Assembly (NCBI GenBank): GCA_022572885.1
Contig: JACZVC010000029.1
Coordinates: 1-34,953, forward strand
Length of the DNA: 34,953 nucleotides
Direction of reading: 5' to 3'
Source of the DNA: Pseudomonadota bacterium
GTDB lineage: Bacteria; Pseudomonadota; Gammaproteobacteria; Steroidobacterales; MnTg04
Shown here: piece by piece, positions 26,695 through 34,730 of the stretch
Position numbering within the stretch: the first letter of the stretch is position 1
Layout of the letters: the number at the start of each line of letters is the position of its first letter
Program-made: the position numbers and the translations under genes
Notes under the pieces: generated by a model
Told to the model about the DNA's origin: nothing
Seen by the model: the letters and a program-made list of their open reading frames with translations, nothing else
Databases searched by the model: none

Positions 26695-28023
26695 TTACCC
26701 CAGCAACGCCTCGACCGCCACACTGTAATCCATCTTCTCGCCTTCCCACCGGGTCACGCAGGTTTTGGAGTCGATCTCGATCCCGGGGATTTCATGGCTC
26801 AGCAAACTCACCGCGTCGGTGTTTGCCGGTATCGGGGGGTGATATTCGGCACGGCGGATGACATTGCCATCTTTGTTTTTGAAAACAATGCGGCCATTGG
26901 CGGTCTTTTCGCAGCCAAAACCGCCTTCATGGACCAACCGGTGGTGATATCGGCATAGCTGTACCAGGTTGTCGATGCGGGTCTCACCACCTGCGGCCCA
27001 GTGCTTGATGTGGTGTCCGTCGATGTAATGCTGATGGGTGCAGCCGGGAAAGCGGCAGCCTTTGTCCCTGGCTTTCAATATTCGCCGCATCGCGGACGGA
27101 ATTACCCGGGATTTGCGGCCGATATTGATCGGTTCGCCGGTCTCGTCCTCGAAAAGCTTCACCACACTGCTGTCGCAAGCGATTCGTCTCGATGTTTCCG
27201 CGGAAACATTGGGGCCGTGTTCGAGTTCGCAGATATCGCCGCTGCCGTCTTCGAGTGTTTCCGCGGAAACATGGACCACGACCTGGTAACGGTCGGCGGT
27301 GGCTGAGGTCCTGGCACCGTGGCTCAAATAAGTCTCGGCCAGTTCGATCAAGGCGTCGGCCCGGTGGACGCTGAAGGGGATTCTTTCACTGGGATTGGGG
27401 TCGTTGCATGTTTCCGCGGAAACATCGGGCTCTTTTCTTTCGGCCTTGGCCCGGTCCATCGCCATTTCCAGGGCTTTGAGCACCAGCGCGCCTTGTTCGG
27501 CGGGCAATCGGGCACGAATCACCAGCGAACCATCTTCATCGGTGTAAAAAGTCAATTCCCGATGTTCGTGCTGTCGGTTGGAATTTTGGGCGTCTTGCAG
27601 TCTTTTGACCCAGCGGGTCTTGGCGATCAGTCTTTCCATGTGGCTGGCGGTGCCGTGCCTGGCGATCATCAGCAGAAAATCTTCGTTCTCACTATTCGCG
27701 ACCCTAGTCATGGCCCGCACCTTCGAATAGCTGATCTCGCCTTTTTCCAAGGCGGCGCTGATTTTCGGTAAATCTGCAAGACAATGCGCCACCCGGACTT
27801 TCTCTCTGGCTGCGTTCATGCCGATGCCGCATTGCCAGTTCAGCCAGTGGGCGCACGAATACAAACCTTCTTCATGCCAGCCATTGGCTTCATCGAATTC
27901 GCGGATCAACGTCAGCAATCGGTACTCGGCGGCATTCAGATAACCGCACAGTTTGGTGATCTCGGCACCGAGTTCTTTGCGGTGTTGTTGGTTCTGTAGT
28001 CGCTGGGCATGGGACAAATACAT
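26695..28023 (-). CDS. DUF222 (13E12-type) HNH endonuclease family protein
   Basis: A 442-residue protein with an N-terminal DUF222 helical region (CGYLNAAEYRLLTLIREFDE, AREKVRVAHCLADLP, ALEKGEISYSKVRAMTRVA) and a C-terminal HNH nuclease module at about 321-366. The module has CRFPGCTHQ, then DGHHIKHWAAGGETRIDNLVQLC and CRYHHRLVHEGG, giving the His/Asn/His core and paired Cys for structural zinc. The family is widespread, often multi-copy and associated with mobile DNA, but its biological target is not established. The middle region (about 200-276) holds three VSAET pentapeptides, each encoded by the same DNA palindrome. The start ATG 28023 has GGAG 7 nt upstream; a -10-like TATACT lies at 28067-28072. 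The gene stands alone, flanked by AT-richer DNA, consistent with acquisition. Confidence 0.9.
   Translation of the reverse strand: MYLSHAQRLQNQQHRKELGAEITKLCGYLNAAEYRLLTLIREFDEANGWHEEGLYSCAHWLNWQCGIGMNAAREKVRVAHCLADLPKISAALEKGEISYSKVRAMTRVANSENEDFLLMIARHGTASHMERLIAKTRWVKRLQDAQNSNRQHEHRELTFYTDEDGSLVIRARLPAEQGALVLKALEMAMDRAKAERKEPDVSAETCNDPNPSERIPFSVHRADALIELAETYLSHGARTSATADRYQVVVHVSAETLEDGSGDICELEHGPNVSAETSRRIACDSSVVKLFEDETGEPINIGRKSRVIPSAMRRILKARDKGCRFPGCTHQHYIDGHHIKHWAAGGETRIDNLVQLCRYHHRLVHEGGFGCEKTANGRIVFKNKDGNVIRRAEYHPPIPANTDAVSLLSHEIPGIEIDSKTCVTRWEGEKMDYSVAVEALLG
27192..27209. repeat. Frame-locked palindrome, copy 1 (encodes VSAET)
   Basis: A perfect 18-bp palindrome, ATGTTTCCGCGGAAACAT, inside the HNH gene. 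On the coding strand it reads AAT GTT TCC GCG GAA ACA T.., giving N-VSAET-S near residues 272-276. The centre is 63 bp from copy 2. Confidence 0.9.
27256..27271. repeat. Frame-locked palindrome, copy 2 (encodes VSAET)
   Basis: A perfect 16-bp palindrome, TGTTTCCGCGGAAACA, in the same codon phase as the other copies, giving H-VSAET-L near residues 252-256. The outer A/T pair of the 18-bp form is lost on one side. Confidence 0.9.
27408..27425. repeat. Frame-locked palindrome, copy 3 (encodes VSAET)
   Basis: A perfect 18-bp palindrome, ATGTTTCCGCGGAAACAT, identical to copy 1 and in the same phase, giving D-VSAET-C near residues 201-205. The centre is 153 bp from copy 2. I found no further copies of the core in the rest of the window. 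Confidence 0.9.
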
Positions 28024-28327
28024 GGTGGGCTCCGGGGGTTGAATCGATGCTGTTCTTAATCCCAGTAGTATAGGCTTATCTTACTGAAAAATAAAGCTTT
28101 ATTGTGCTGTTTTTTGACAGAAAGTGGGCTTGAAAATGCCCCGAAATACGCAAGAACAACCAGGATATCCACAGTCTCTTAGAGGCATCGACGCCGCCCT
28201 TGACTAGGGCTAATTAACCTAATTTTCAGGCGAATAGACCATGCTTCAACTACACTTTCTGAATAGGGCATCTGAAATGGCTGTGAAGAGACTTTTTTAA
28301 TGATGCAGTAAGGTACGGAGGCTGCCC
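28024..28327. promoter_or_regulatory. 304-bp divergent intergenic region between HNH gene and second TonB receptor
   Basis: The region holds the promoters of two divergent genes. For the HNH gene, minus-strand TATACT (28067-28072) is a likely -10 with no strong -35. For the receptor, TTGACT at 28200-28205 is a possible -35 without a good -10 at the right distance, and GGAGG at 28317-28321 is its ribosome binding site. A 14-bp palindrome AATAAAGCTTTATT (28090-28103) and a direct repeat of CTAATT in CTAATTAACCTAATT (28210-28224) could bind regulators. All are visual matches only. Confidence 0.4.
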
Positions 28328-30652
28328 ATGCCCGCAATAATCAAATACGGCATCTTAGGTGTGGTGTACGCATTAGGCGCGTTCTTCAGCCTGTTGCCGA
28401 TTGCCACGGCGCAACCCCAGGAAGCCGCACCGTCCTCGGACAGTGATAACTATCCGTTTATCGAAGAGATCATCGTTACGGCGCAAAAGCGCGAAAAAGC
28501 CGCGCAAGACGTCCCCGTTTCCATGTCGATCTTTAGCAACCGGGAACTGGTGGCGCTCGATCTGACCGATATCGCCGAAATCGCCAGATATACCCCCAAT
28601 CTGGAATGGGATCAGTCCTGGCTTGGAGCATCCAACTCCGCGTCGCTCTATATTCGTGGGGTTGGCCAGGCGGCAAACTTCGCAGAGCACTCCACGGATC
28701 CGGCCGTGGGCCTTTATCTGGACGGAGTCTACGTCGGACGGGCCGCAGGAAGCGTGCTCGGTGTGCTCGATATAAGCCAGGTTGAAGTATTGCGTGGTCC
28801 ACAGGGGACCTTGTTTGGCAAGAACGCAACCGGCGGCGCCATAACCGTTACGACCACACGCCCGACCGACACGATCTCAGTTTGGGCCGACGTCACGACA
28901 GGCAGCGACAACCGAAGCGATTTTCGCCTCGTCGCAAACATTCCGCTCACGGATCAGGTCCTGACGAGATTCTCCGCCTCGAGCCTCAACCGGGACGGCT
29001 ATGGCGTCAGTCTCCAGGATGGCACAGAGTTCGGTGACATCAACACCGATTACGTTCGTGGCGCACTGCGCTGGCTACCCAGGGAAAATCTGACGGTCGA
29101 TTTGATGACAGACTGGACTCGCACCCGCCAGGCCTCCGCGGTGACCACCCTGGTCTTCGTTGACTCCGGTCCCATGACGATTTCCAGCATCTACAATTTC
29201 TTTGTGGCGCCGACCAACACGGTGGCTGGATTCGGCAATGGCGTGCTGTGGGATTCACGGTTCATTACACCAGGCAACTTCACGAATTATTCGACCGACG
29301 AATCGGGATCCGATCTCGATGTTAGAGGGCTGACGGCGATTGTCGATTGGCGGCCCGGCGCCCTCACATTCAAGTCCATCACCGGCTACCGCAGCATGGA
29401 AAGCCATTGGGCTGTGGACGCGGATCTTTCCCCATTATCCATTATCGAGGATGTCATGGGCGCCGACCAGCATCAATTCAGCCAGGAATTCAATCTGCGG
29501 GGCGGCGACGGCGCACTGGACTGGTTGGTAGGCCTCTATTATTTCGAAGAGGAAGCCACCAAACTCAAATCCGGCGTAATCTTAATCCCCGAGGTCGCGA
29601 CGGTTGAATTCGACCCGGTCTTTGGTGTCCCCAACCCGCTATTCGGCATTCCGTTGAGTCCGGGCGTTCAGCCGATCACCAACGTGAGTCGCGCTAACAG
29701 CACGGCCATCTTTTCACATCTTGAGTATGCGTTCACTGAACGCTGGTCAGGGTCGGCGGGAATACGTTACACGACCGAGGAAAAACGGATCAGCAACCCA
29801 CCGGGTGTCGGTCTTGTTGCGAGCAACGGCGACTCCAAGACATTCACCAATCTGTCGCCGATGGTCGGGATGCAATATTTCATTGATCAGGACCTGCAGA
29901 TATATGGCAGCGTCTCACGGGGATTCAAGAGCGGCGGATTCAACTCCCTGGTGCTGCTGCCCAGGCTGGAATATCTACCTTTTGATCCGGAAAAGGCGAC
30001 TTCATACGAACTCGGCGTCAAGGCAAACCGCGGACGATTCACGGTGGCTGGCGCGACTTTTTTTGTTGACTACGACGATATCCAGATCAGTGTGCTGAAC
30101 GGCTTAGAACCTCAGATCCTCAACGCAGCTGAGGCCGAGATAAAAGGGGTGGAAGTCGAACTCGCTGCAACACTCACCACCGGTCTGAGGTTGCAGGCGG
30201 GCATCGGGTATCTGGATGCGAAATACGTCAAACTGGATCCATTGGGTCTTCAGGGCCTGACGGTACCGGTTACGCTGGATTCCAAGTTTATGAACGCGCC
30301 GAAGTGGTCCGTCAATCTGAGCCTGAGCTACTCAACCCAATTGCGCCACCTTGGCCGACTCGCGATTCGCGGCGACTATTCGTGGCGGGATCGGACTTAC
30401 AATAACGCCGTCAATACCGAAGAACTCATCCAGGACGCCTACGGGCTTCTGCATGCCAGTGCAACCCTGGTGAGCAACGATGGCCGCTGGCAGTTCGCTC
30501 TGTTTGGAGACAATCTCACCGACAAGGAGTACATTCAGAGCGGCGAATTTGGCGCAGCCGTCGGTGTAGCGATCGCAAATTTTGGACGTCCACGAACTTG
30601 GGGTTTAAGCGTGCGGTACCGATTTGGGTCTGAAGTCACTCGTGACCACTAG
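28328..30652 (+). CDS. TonB-dependent outer-membrane receptor with unusual C-terminal tail
   Basis: A 774-residue receptor. It has a signal peptide ending near ATAQP, the TonB box-like EEIIVTAQKREK, and a plug domain (DVPVSMSIFSNREL, LYIRGVGQAANF, VGLYLDGVYVGRAAGS, VEVLRGPQGTLFGKNATGGAI). The barrel has typical late motifs (SYELGVKANRGRFTV, LFGDNLTDKEY). The GGAGG site 6 nt before ATG 28328 supports this start. The last beta strand LSVRYRF is followed by eight extra polar residues (GSEVTRDH) instead of ending on the aromatic residue. The class is common in marine gammaproteobacteria and sphingomonads for import of complex organic molecules; the ligand is unknown. It converges with the TPR protein gene at 30687, and its 3' end is duplicated at 32531-32684. 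Confidence 0.93.
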   Translation: MPAIIKYGILGVVYALGAFFSLLPIATAQPQEAAPSSDSDNYPFIEEIIVTAQKREKAAQDVPVSMSIFSNRELVALDLTDIAEIARYTPNLEWDQSWLGASNSASLYIRGVGQAANFAEHSTDPAVGLYLDGVYVGRAAGSVLGVLDISQVEVLRGPQGTLFGKNATGGAITVTTTRPTDTISVWADVTTGSDNRSDFRLVANIPLTDQVLTRFSASSLNRDGYGVSLQDGTEFGDINTDYVRGALRWLPRENLTVDLMTDWTRTRQASAVTTLVFVDSGPMTISSIYNFFVAPTNTVAGFGNGVLWDSRFITPGNFTNYSTDESGSDLDVRGLTAIVDWRPGALTFKSITGYRSMESHWAVDADLSPLSIIEDVMGADQHQFSQEFNLRGGDGALDWLVGLYYFEEEATKLKSGVILIPEVATVEFDPVFGVPNPLFGIPLSPGVQPITNVSRANSTAIFSHLEYAFTERWSGSAGIRYTTEEKRISNPPGVGLVASNGDSKTFTNLSPMVGMQYFIDQDLQIYGSVSRGFKSGGFNSLVLLPRLEYLPFDPEKATSYELGVKANRGRFTVAGATFFVDYDDIQISVLNGLEPQILNAAEAEIKGVEVELAATLTTGLRLQAGIGYLDAKYVKLDPLGLQGLTVPVTLDSKFMNAPKWSVNLSLSYSTQLRHLGRLAIRGDYSWRDRTYNNAVNTEELIQDAYGLLHASATLVSNDGRWQFALFGDNLTDKEYIQSGEFGAAVGVAIANFGRPRTWGLSVRYRFGSEVTRDH

Positions 30653-32530
30653 GCACTAATGGTGTCAACGGGTCCTGCAGTGCAGCCTACTCCGGGAAGT
30701 TCATGCGGCGCAGAAGATCCTGAAATTCAGGCTCACGGCGCAGCGAATCAAACCGGGGTTCCACGTTTAGGAACGGCATCCATAAATTGCGTTCATCGAA
30801 GGCTTTTTCGAGCCATTCAATTGCAATCTCATTCTCTCCCAGAGCCGTGTAGATGATCGCAAAACCGTACGGCAGGACATACTGATTCTCGTCCAGACCG
30901 TGTAATTCATCGAGAATCTTCTGCGCTTCCGCAGTTCGTCCGGCCACTGCATAAGCGTGTCCCAGTAACCAGTGAAACTGTGAGATTCCGGGGAAAGCCT
31001 GCACACCTCTTTCAAATTCACCGATCGCTTCTTGGAACATGCTCTTCTGCAAGTAACTCCAACCAAGTCGCTCGTTGACGAAAGGACTCGTGAGATTCAA
31101 ATTGACGGCCTCCTGAATCTGAGCAATTGCCTTGTCGTATTGGCGCGACATGTAGAATGCGTCCGACGCGGTAAGGTATGCGGTGATGTCGAGCGGGTTC
31201 AGATCGAGTATGCGTCTGATGCTGGCGTGAGCTTCACCCGGGCGGTCCATGGCTGCCAGGTACCATGTGTAGACAAGATGTGCATTATAGTGATTTGGAT
31301 TCAGCGAAACAGCGCGTTGGAATTCTTCTTCAGCCTGTTCCCAGTCCCAGTCATAATAGAAAAGCAATGATGCATTTACTGCATGGGCATCGGCCAGATT
31401 GCTGTCGATTTCCAGCGCCAGCGCCAATTCAGCCTGCACCGTCTGGTAAATATCACGCGGACGCATGACGCCCATAAAAGCCTTTACCAGGTGAGCTCCG
31501 GCTACACCCACGTGGGCCTCTGCGTACCGTGGGTCGATTGCGATGGCTTGTCGGTAATACTCGATGCCTGTGTCCAATGCCTCTGGCCGCCACTGTGTAT
31601 GGAAGTGCCGCCCCAAGAGATAGAGCCGATAGGCTTCGGGATTGACTTCCCGAACATCAGCCAGACGAGCCGCATCCTCCGGAGTCACGACAATGTTGAT
31701 TTCGCGGGCGATGGCGCTTGCGACCTCGCTGTGAATTGCCAGCACATCGCTAAGGTCGCGGTCGTAGTTATCGGCCCACAAGTGTTGGTCAGTTGCAGCC
31801 TCGATCAATTGCACCGTGATCCTGACTTGGTCTCCGATAAGCAGCGCCGAGCCTTCCACCACCCAGTCGACGTTCAACTGCCGCGCAATTTCGGGCAAGG
31901 ACAGTTTCGTGCCTTGGAATTGCATACTTGATTGACGGGAGATCACCCGCAGCGCGGCGATCTTGGAAAGTTCTGTTATTAACGTGTCCGTCATCCCATT
32001 TACGAAATATTCCTGCTCCGGGTCTCCACTTAGGTTTTCAAGTGCCAGGACAGCAATCGAACGAAGATGACCAGTGCCAAAATCGATCCACCTGAATCTG
32101 TCCGCCGCGAATAGCGCGACGGCCACGATCAGCACGCCAATGATCACGAAGTCCATCTGACGACCGGTGTGAACCGAGATCAACTCGCCCTCGGAAACCG
32201 CCTCTGTACGCATCACGCCCTGGGTCGTAATCTCATAGACCCATGCGAGAATCAGGACAACCGGAAAGCCAACGGCAAGGGCGATTACGATGGCACGCAT
32301 CGACCATGCGGGTGCGGCGAATGCCTCGAGGAGAATATCGGCGACCTGGATCAGCAGCCACGCAACGACGACGTAGGCAACGCCGCTGCGAAACACGTTG
32401 CGGCGTCTTAGTTCATTGATGAACTGCGAGATATTGACCATAACAGGCTCCCACCGTCTGGACCAAGAGTAGCCTAGTCAGCCGCTAATTTCAGTCGAAG
32501 TGCTTGCGAGGCTTGAGTTCGCGGGTGCAT
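30499..32530. repeat. Tandem duplication, unit A (receptor 3' end plus TPR protein gene)
   Basis: This 2032-bp unit is homologous end to end to 32531-34571. Alignment by eye gives an offset of 2032 at the left end and 2041 at the right end. The 9-bp difference equals the three extra codons of the second TPR gene. The left 188 bp or so (receptor tail and spacer) differ at only about four positions, whereas the adjoining TPR coding 3' ends differ by roughly a quarter. Confidence 0.85.
30687..32441 (-). CDS. Three-TM, TolB-like, TPR protein (paralogue 1)
   Basis: A 584-residue protein. Three hydrophobic segments lie at about 18-40, 48-70 and 97-113 (SGVAYVVVAWLLIQVADILL; VIALAVGFPVVLILAWVYEI; DFVIIGVLIVAVALFAADRF). 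A TolB-N-like domain follows at about 128-250 (SIAVLALENLSGDPEQEYFV, RVISRQSSMQFQGTKLSLPE, VRITVQLIEAATDQHLWADN). The rest is TPR repeats to the end (AIDPRYAEAHVGVA, SLNPNHYNAHLVYTWYLA, LDLNPLDITAYLTASDAFY, and more). The TolB-like/TPR pair is known from class III adenylate cyclases and CadC-like regulators, but no catalytic or DNA-binding domain is visible; the membrane module occupies that place. It converges with the TonB receptor 34 bp away. The start ATG has GGAG at 7 nt. Function unknown; a receptor-linked sensor or scaffold is possible. Confidence 0.85.
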   Translation of the reverse strand: MVNISQFINELRRRNVFRSGVAYVVVAWLLIQVADILLEAFAAPAWSMRAIVIALAVGFPVVLILAWVYEITTQGVMRTEAVSEGELISVHTGRQMDFVIIGVLIVAVALFAADRFRWIDFGTGHLRSIAVLALENLSGDPEQEYFVNGMTDTLITELSKIAALRVISRQSSMQFQGTKLSLPEIARQLNVDWVVEGSALLIGDQVRITVQLIEAATDQHLWADNYDRDLSDVLAIHSEVASAIAREINIVVTPEDAARLADVREVNPEAYRLYLLGRHFHTQWRPEALDTGIEYYRQAIAIDPRYAEAHVGVAGAHLVKAFMGVMRPRDIYQTVQAELALALEIDSNLADAHAVNASLLFYYDWDWEQAEEEFQRAVSLNPNHYNAHLVYTWYLAAMDRPGEAHASIRRILDLNPLDITAYLTASDAFYMSRQYDKAIAQIQEAVNLNLTSPFVNERLGWSYLQKSMFQEAIGEFERGVQAFPGISQFHWLLGHAYAVAGRTAEAQKILDELHGLDENQYVLPYGFAIIYTALGENEIAIEWLEKAFDERNLWMPFLNVEPRFDSLRREPEFQDLLRRMNFPE

Positions 32531-32684
32531 TCTGTTTGGAGACAATCTCACCGACAAGGAGTACATTCAGAGCGGCGAATCTGGCGCAGCCGTCGGTGTG
32601 GCGATCGCAAATTTTGCACGTCCACGAACTTGGGGTTTAAGCGTGCGGTACCGATTTGGGTCTGAAGTCACTCGTGACCACTAG
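32531..32684 (+). pseudogene. Truncated copy of the TonB receptor 3' end
   Basis: A headless copy of the last 50 codons plus stop of the receptor at 28328-30652, about 98% identical at DNA level over the copied stretch. Read in the original frame it is intact to the stop (LFGDNLTDKEY to RYRFGSEVTRDH), with two amino-acid changes (F to S in GEFGA, G to A in NFGRP). There is no start codon or ribosome binding site, so it is not expected to be translated. It lies between the two TPR genes, in the same position relative to paralogue 2 as the real receptor end is to paralogue 1. Confidence 0.92.
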
Positions 32685-32718
32685 GCACTAAAGGTGTCAA
32701 CGGGTCCTGCAGTGCAGC

Positions 32719-34482
32719 CTACTCCGGGTAGTTCATGCGTCGCAGCAGGTCCTGGAAGCGGGGGTCGGAGCGCAGCGGGTCGAACCGCGGCTCCACGTTC
32801 AGAAACGGCATCCAAGGGACGCGGTCCTGAAAAGCCTTCTCCAGCAATTCCAGCGCTTTATCATTTTCTCCCAGGCCGGTGTGGATGAGCGCAAAAGCGT
32901 ATGGCTGAATATACTGTTTCTTGGCTAAAGCGTGTAAGTCATCGAGAATTTTCCGCGCCTCTGCAGTTTGTCCGGCCGCCGCATAGGCGTGCCCCAGCAT
33001 CCAGAATAAAATCGGGTTATGAGGGGCAAGCGTCACCGCTCGTTCCATGTTGCCAATTGCTTCCTCGAACATGCCCTTCTGTAAGTAGCTCCAACCGAGC
33101 CGTGAGAGCGAGTGAGGGCGTTCGGGGCTTAGATCGAGGACCTCATGCAGTTGCGTGATGGCCTGGTCGTATTGGCGTGAGAAGTAGAACACGTCCGACG
33201 CAGTGGTGTACACAATGAGGGTCAGCGGGTTGAGTTCAAGTGCACGTTTGATGCTGATGTGGGCTTCCTCCGTGCGGCCCATGGCCACCAGGAACCAGGT
33301 GTATATTTGATGCGTTTGCGCATCGTTTGAATCCAGTGAAATGGCCTGTTGGAATTTTTCCTCGGCTTTTTGCCAATCCCAGTCGAAATAGAAATGAGTC
33401 ATTGCGTGGCTCGTATGGGCACTGGCCAGGTTGCTGTTGATTTCCAGCGCTCGCGATGCTGCGGCCCACGCCTTTTCATTGGCAGGCTGCGGGGGCATGT
33501 AGCCCACGAAACCAAGCATTACATAATAATTGGCCATGCCCTGATGGGGTTCTGCGTACTCAGGGTCCATCTCGATGGCTTGCTGAAAATAGCGGACGGC
33601 TTTATCCAGTTCCGCTGGTCCCGACTTGAAAAGGTGGTACTTTCCCAAGAGATTGAGCCGGTAGGCCTCGGGATTGACTTCCCGAACATCAGCCAGACGG
33701 GCCGCTTCCTCCGGAGTCACTGCAATTTGGATTTCACGGGCGATAGCACTTGCGACCTCGCTGTGTATTGCCAGCACGTCGCTAAGATCGCGGTCGTAGT
33801 TATCGGCCCACAGGTGTACGTCGGTTGCGGCCTCGATCAATTGCACTGTGATCCTAACTCGCTCTCCGATAAGCAGCGCCGAGCCTTCAACAACTGCGTC
33901 CACGTTCAACTTCCGAGCGATTTCCGGCAAGGACAGTTTCGTGCCCTTGAATTGCATGACGGATTGACGGGAGATCACCCGGAGCGCGGAAATCTTGGAG
34001 AGTTCTGTAATCAATGTCTCCGTCATTCCATCGGCGAAGTACTCCTGCTCCGGGTCCCCACTTAGGTTGGCGAGTGGCAGAACAGCAATCGAACGAAGAT
34101 CAATTGAGGGCACTGTGCCAAAATCGACCCACCTGAATCTGTCCGCCGCGAATAATGCGACGGCCACCATCAGCACGCCAATGATCACGAAGTCGATCTG
34201 ACGACCGGCGGGTGTCGAGATCGAATCGCCCTCGGAATCCACCTCGGTACGCTTCACGCCCTGGGTTGTAATCTCGTAGATCCACGCAAGAATCAGTACA
34301 ACCGGAAATCCAATGGCCAGTGCTGTTACGACGGCACGCATCGCCCATGCAGGTGCGGCGTATGTCTCGAGGAGAATATCGGAGACCTGGATCAGCAGCC
34401 ACGCAATGACGATGTAGGCAGCGCCGCTGCGAAACACGTTGCGGCGGTGTAGTTCATTGATGAACTGCGAGACACTGACCAT
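32719..34482 (-). CDS. Three-TM, TolB-like, TPR protein (paralogue 2)
   Basis: A 587-residue protein with the same layout as the gene at 30687: three membrane segments (about 18-40, 48-70, 97-113), a TolB-N-like domain (SIAVLPLANLSGDPEQEYFA, DGMTETLITELSKI, RVISRQSVMQFKGTKLSLPE) and C-terminal TPRs (EMDPEYAEPHQGMANYY, SLDSNDAQTHQIYTWFLV, LELNPLTLIVYTTASDVFY). It has VPSID where paralogue 1 has GH, giving the three extra residues. The membrane and TolB-like parts and the last 20 residues (FLNVEPRFDPL, FQDLLRRMNYPE) are much better conserved between the two than the middle TPRs, as expected if ligand or partner specificity lies there. GGAG 7 nt before ATG is shared. The receptor it presumably once faced survives only as a 50-codon remnant. 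Confidence 0.85.
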   Translation of the reverse strand: MVSVSQFINELHRRNVFRSGAAYIVIAWLLIQVSDILLETYAAPAWAMRAVVTALAIGFPVVLILAWIYEITTQGVKRTEVDSEGDSISTPAGRQIDFVIIGVLMVAVALFAADRFRWVDFGTVPSIDLRSIAVLPLANLSGDPEQEYFADGMTETLITELSKISALRVISRQSVMQFKGTKLSLPEIARKLNVDAVVEGSALLIGERVRITVQLIEAATDVHLWADNYDRDLSDVLAIHSEVASAIAREIQIAVTPEEAARLADVREVNPEAYRLNLLGKYHLFKSGPAELDKAVRYFQQAIEMDPEYAEPHQGMANYYVMLGFVGYMPPQPANEKAWAAASRALEINSNLASAHTSHAMTHFYFDWDWQKAEEKFQQAISLDSNDAQTHQIYTWFLVAMGRTEEAHISIKRALELNPLTLIVYTTASDVFYFSRQYDQAITQLHEVLDLSPERPHSLSRLGWSYLQKGMFEEAIGNMERAVTLAPHNPILFWMLGHAYAAAGQTAEARKILDDLHALAKKQYIQPYAFALIHTGLGENDKALELLEKAFQDRVPWMPFLNVEPRFDPLRSDPRFQDLLRRMNYPE

Positions 34483-34730
34483 AACAGGCTCCCACTGTCT
34501 GGACCAAGAGTAGCTTAGTCAGCCGCTTAATTCAGTCGAAGTGCTTGCGAGTGTTGAGCCAGCGGGCGCATCCCGCTCCAGGAAAACACACTTTGCGGGG
34601 CCATAGCAACGTCAGCCATGTCTGTTATCAACAGCTTGCTCGCAATCGAGGAGGGATCCATATGCGCGCTATCAGGTGCAATCAAATCCTGGCAGGATGA
34701 GTCGTTTCAGGCATGCACGATGACAGTCAA
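34483..34730. other. 248-bp intergenic region upstream of TPR paralogue 2
   Basis: The first 90 bp are homologous to the region upstream of paralogue 1 and should contain the promoter and ribosome binding site; no convincing -35/-10 pair was found. The rest shows no terminator or RNA. GAGGAGGG at 34648-34655 is followed by ATG 34662 on the plus strand, but that frame has only 12 codons. Confidence 0.4.

Larger units (their letters stand above)
32531..34571. repeat. Tandem duplication, unit B (receptor remnant plus TPR protein gene)
   Basis: The second unit of the tandem duplication, directly abutting unit A. It begins with the receptor remnant and continues through the second TPR gene and about 90 bp of its upstream region. 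Similarity to unit A (AGTCAGCCGC, GAAGTGCTTGCGAG) fades after GCGGGCGCAT at 34562-34571. Confidence 0.85.

Noticed and set aside
27192-27425. CRISPR-like array in the HNH gene.
   Set aside because: Repeats are only 16-18 bp, palindromic, unevenly spaced and inside a conserved reading frame; no cas genes are present.
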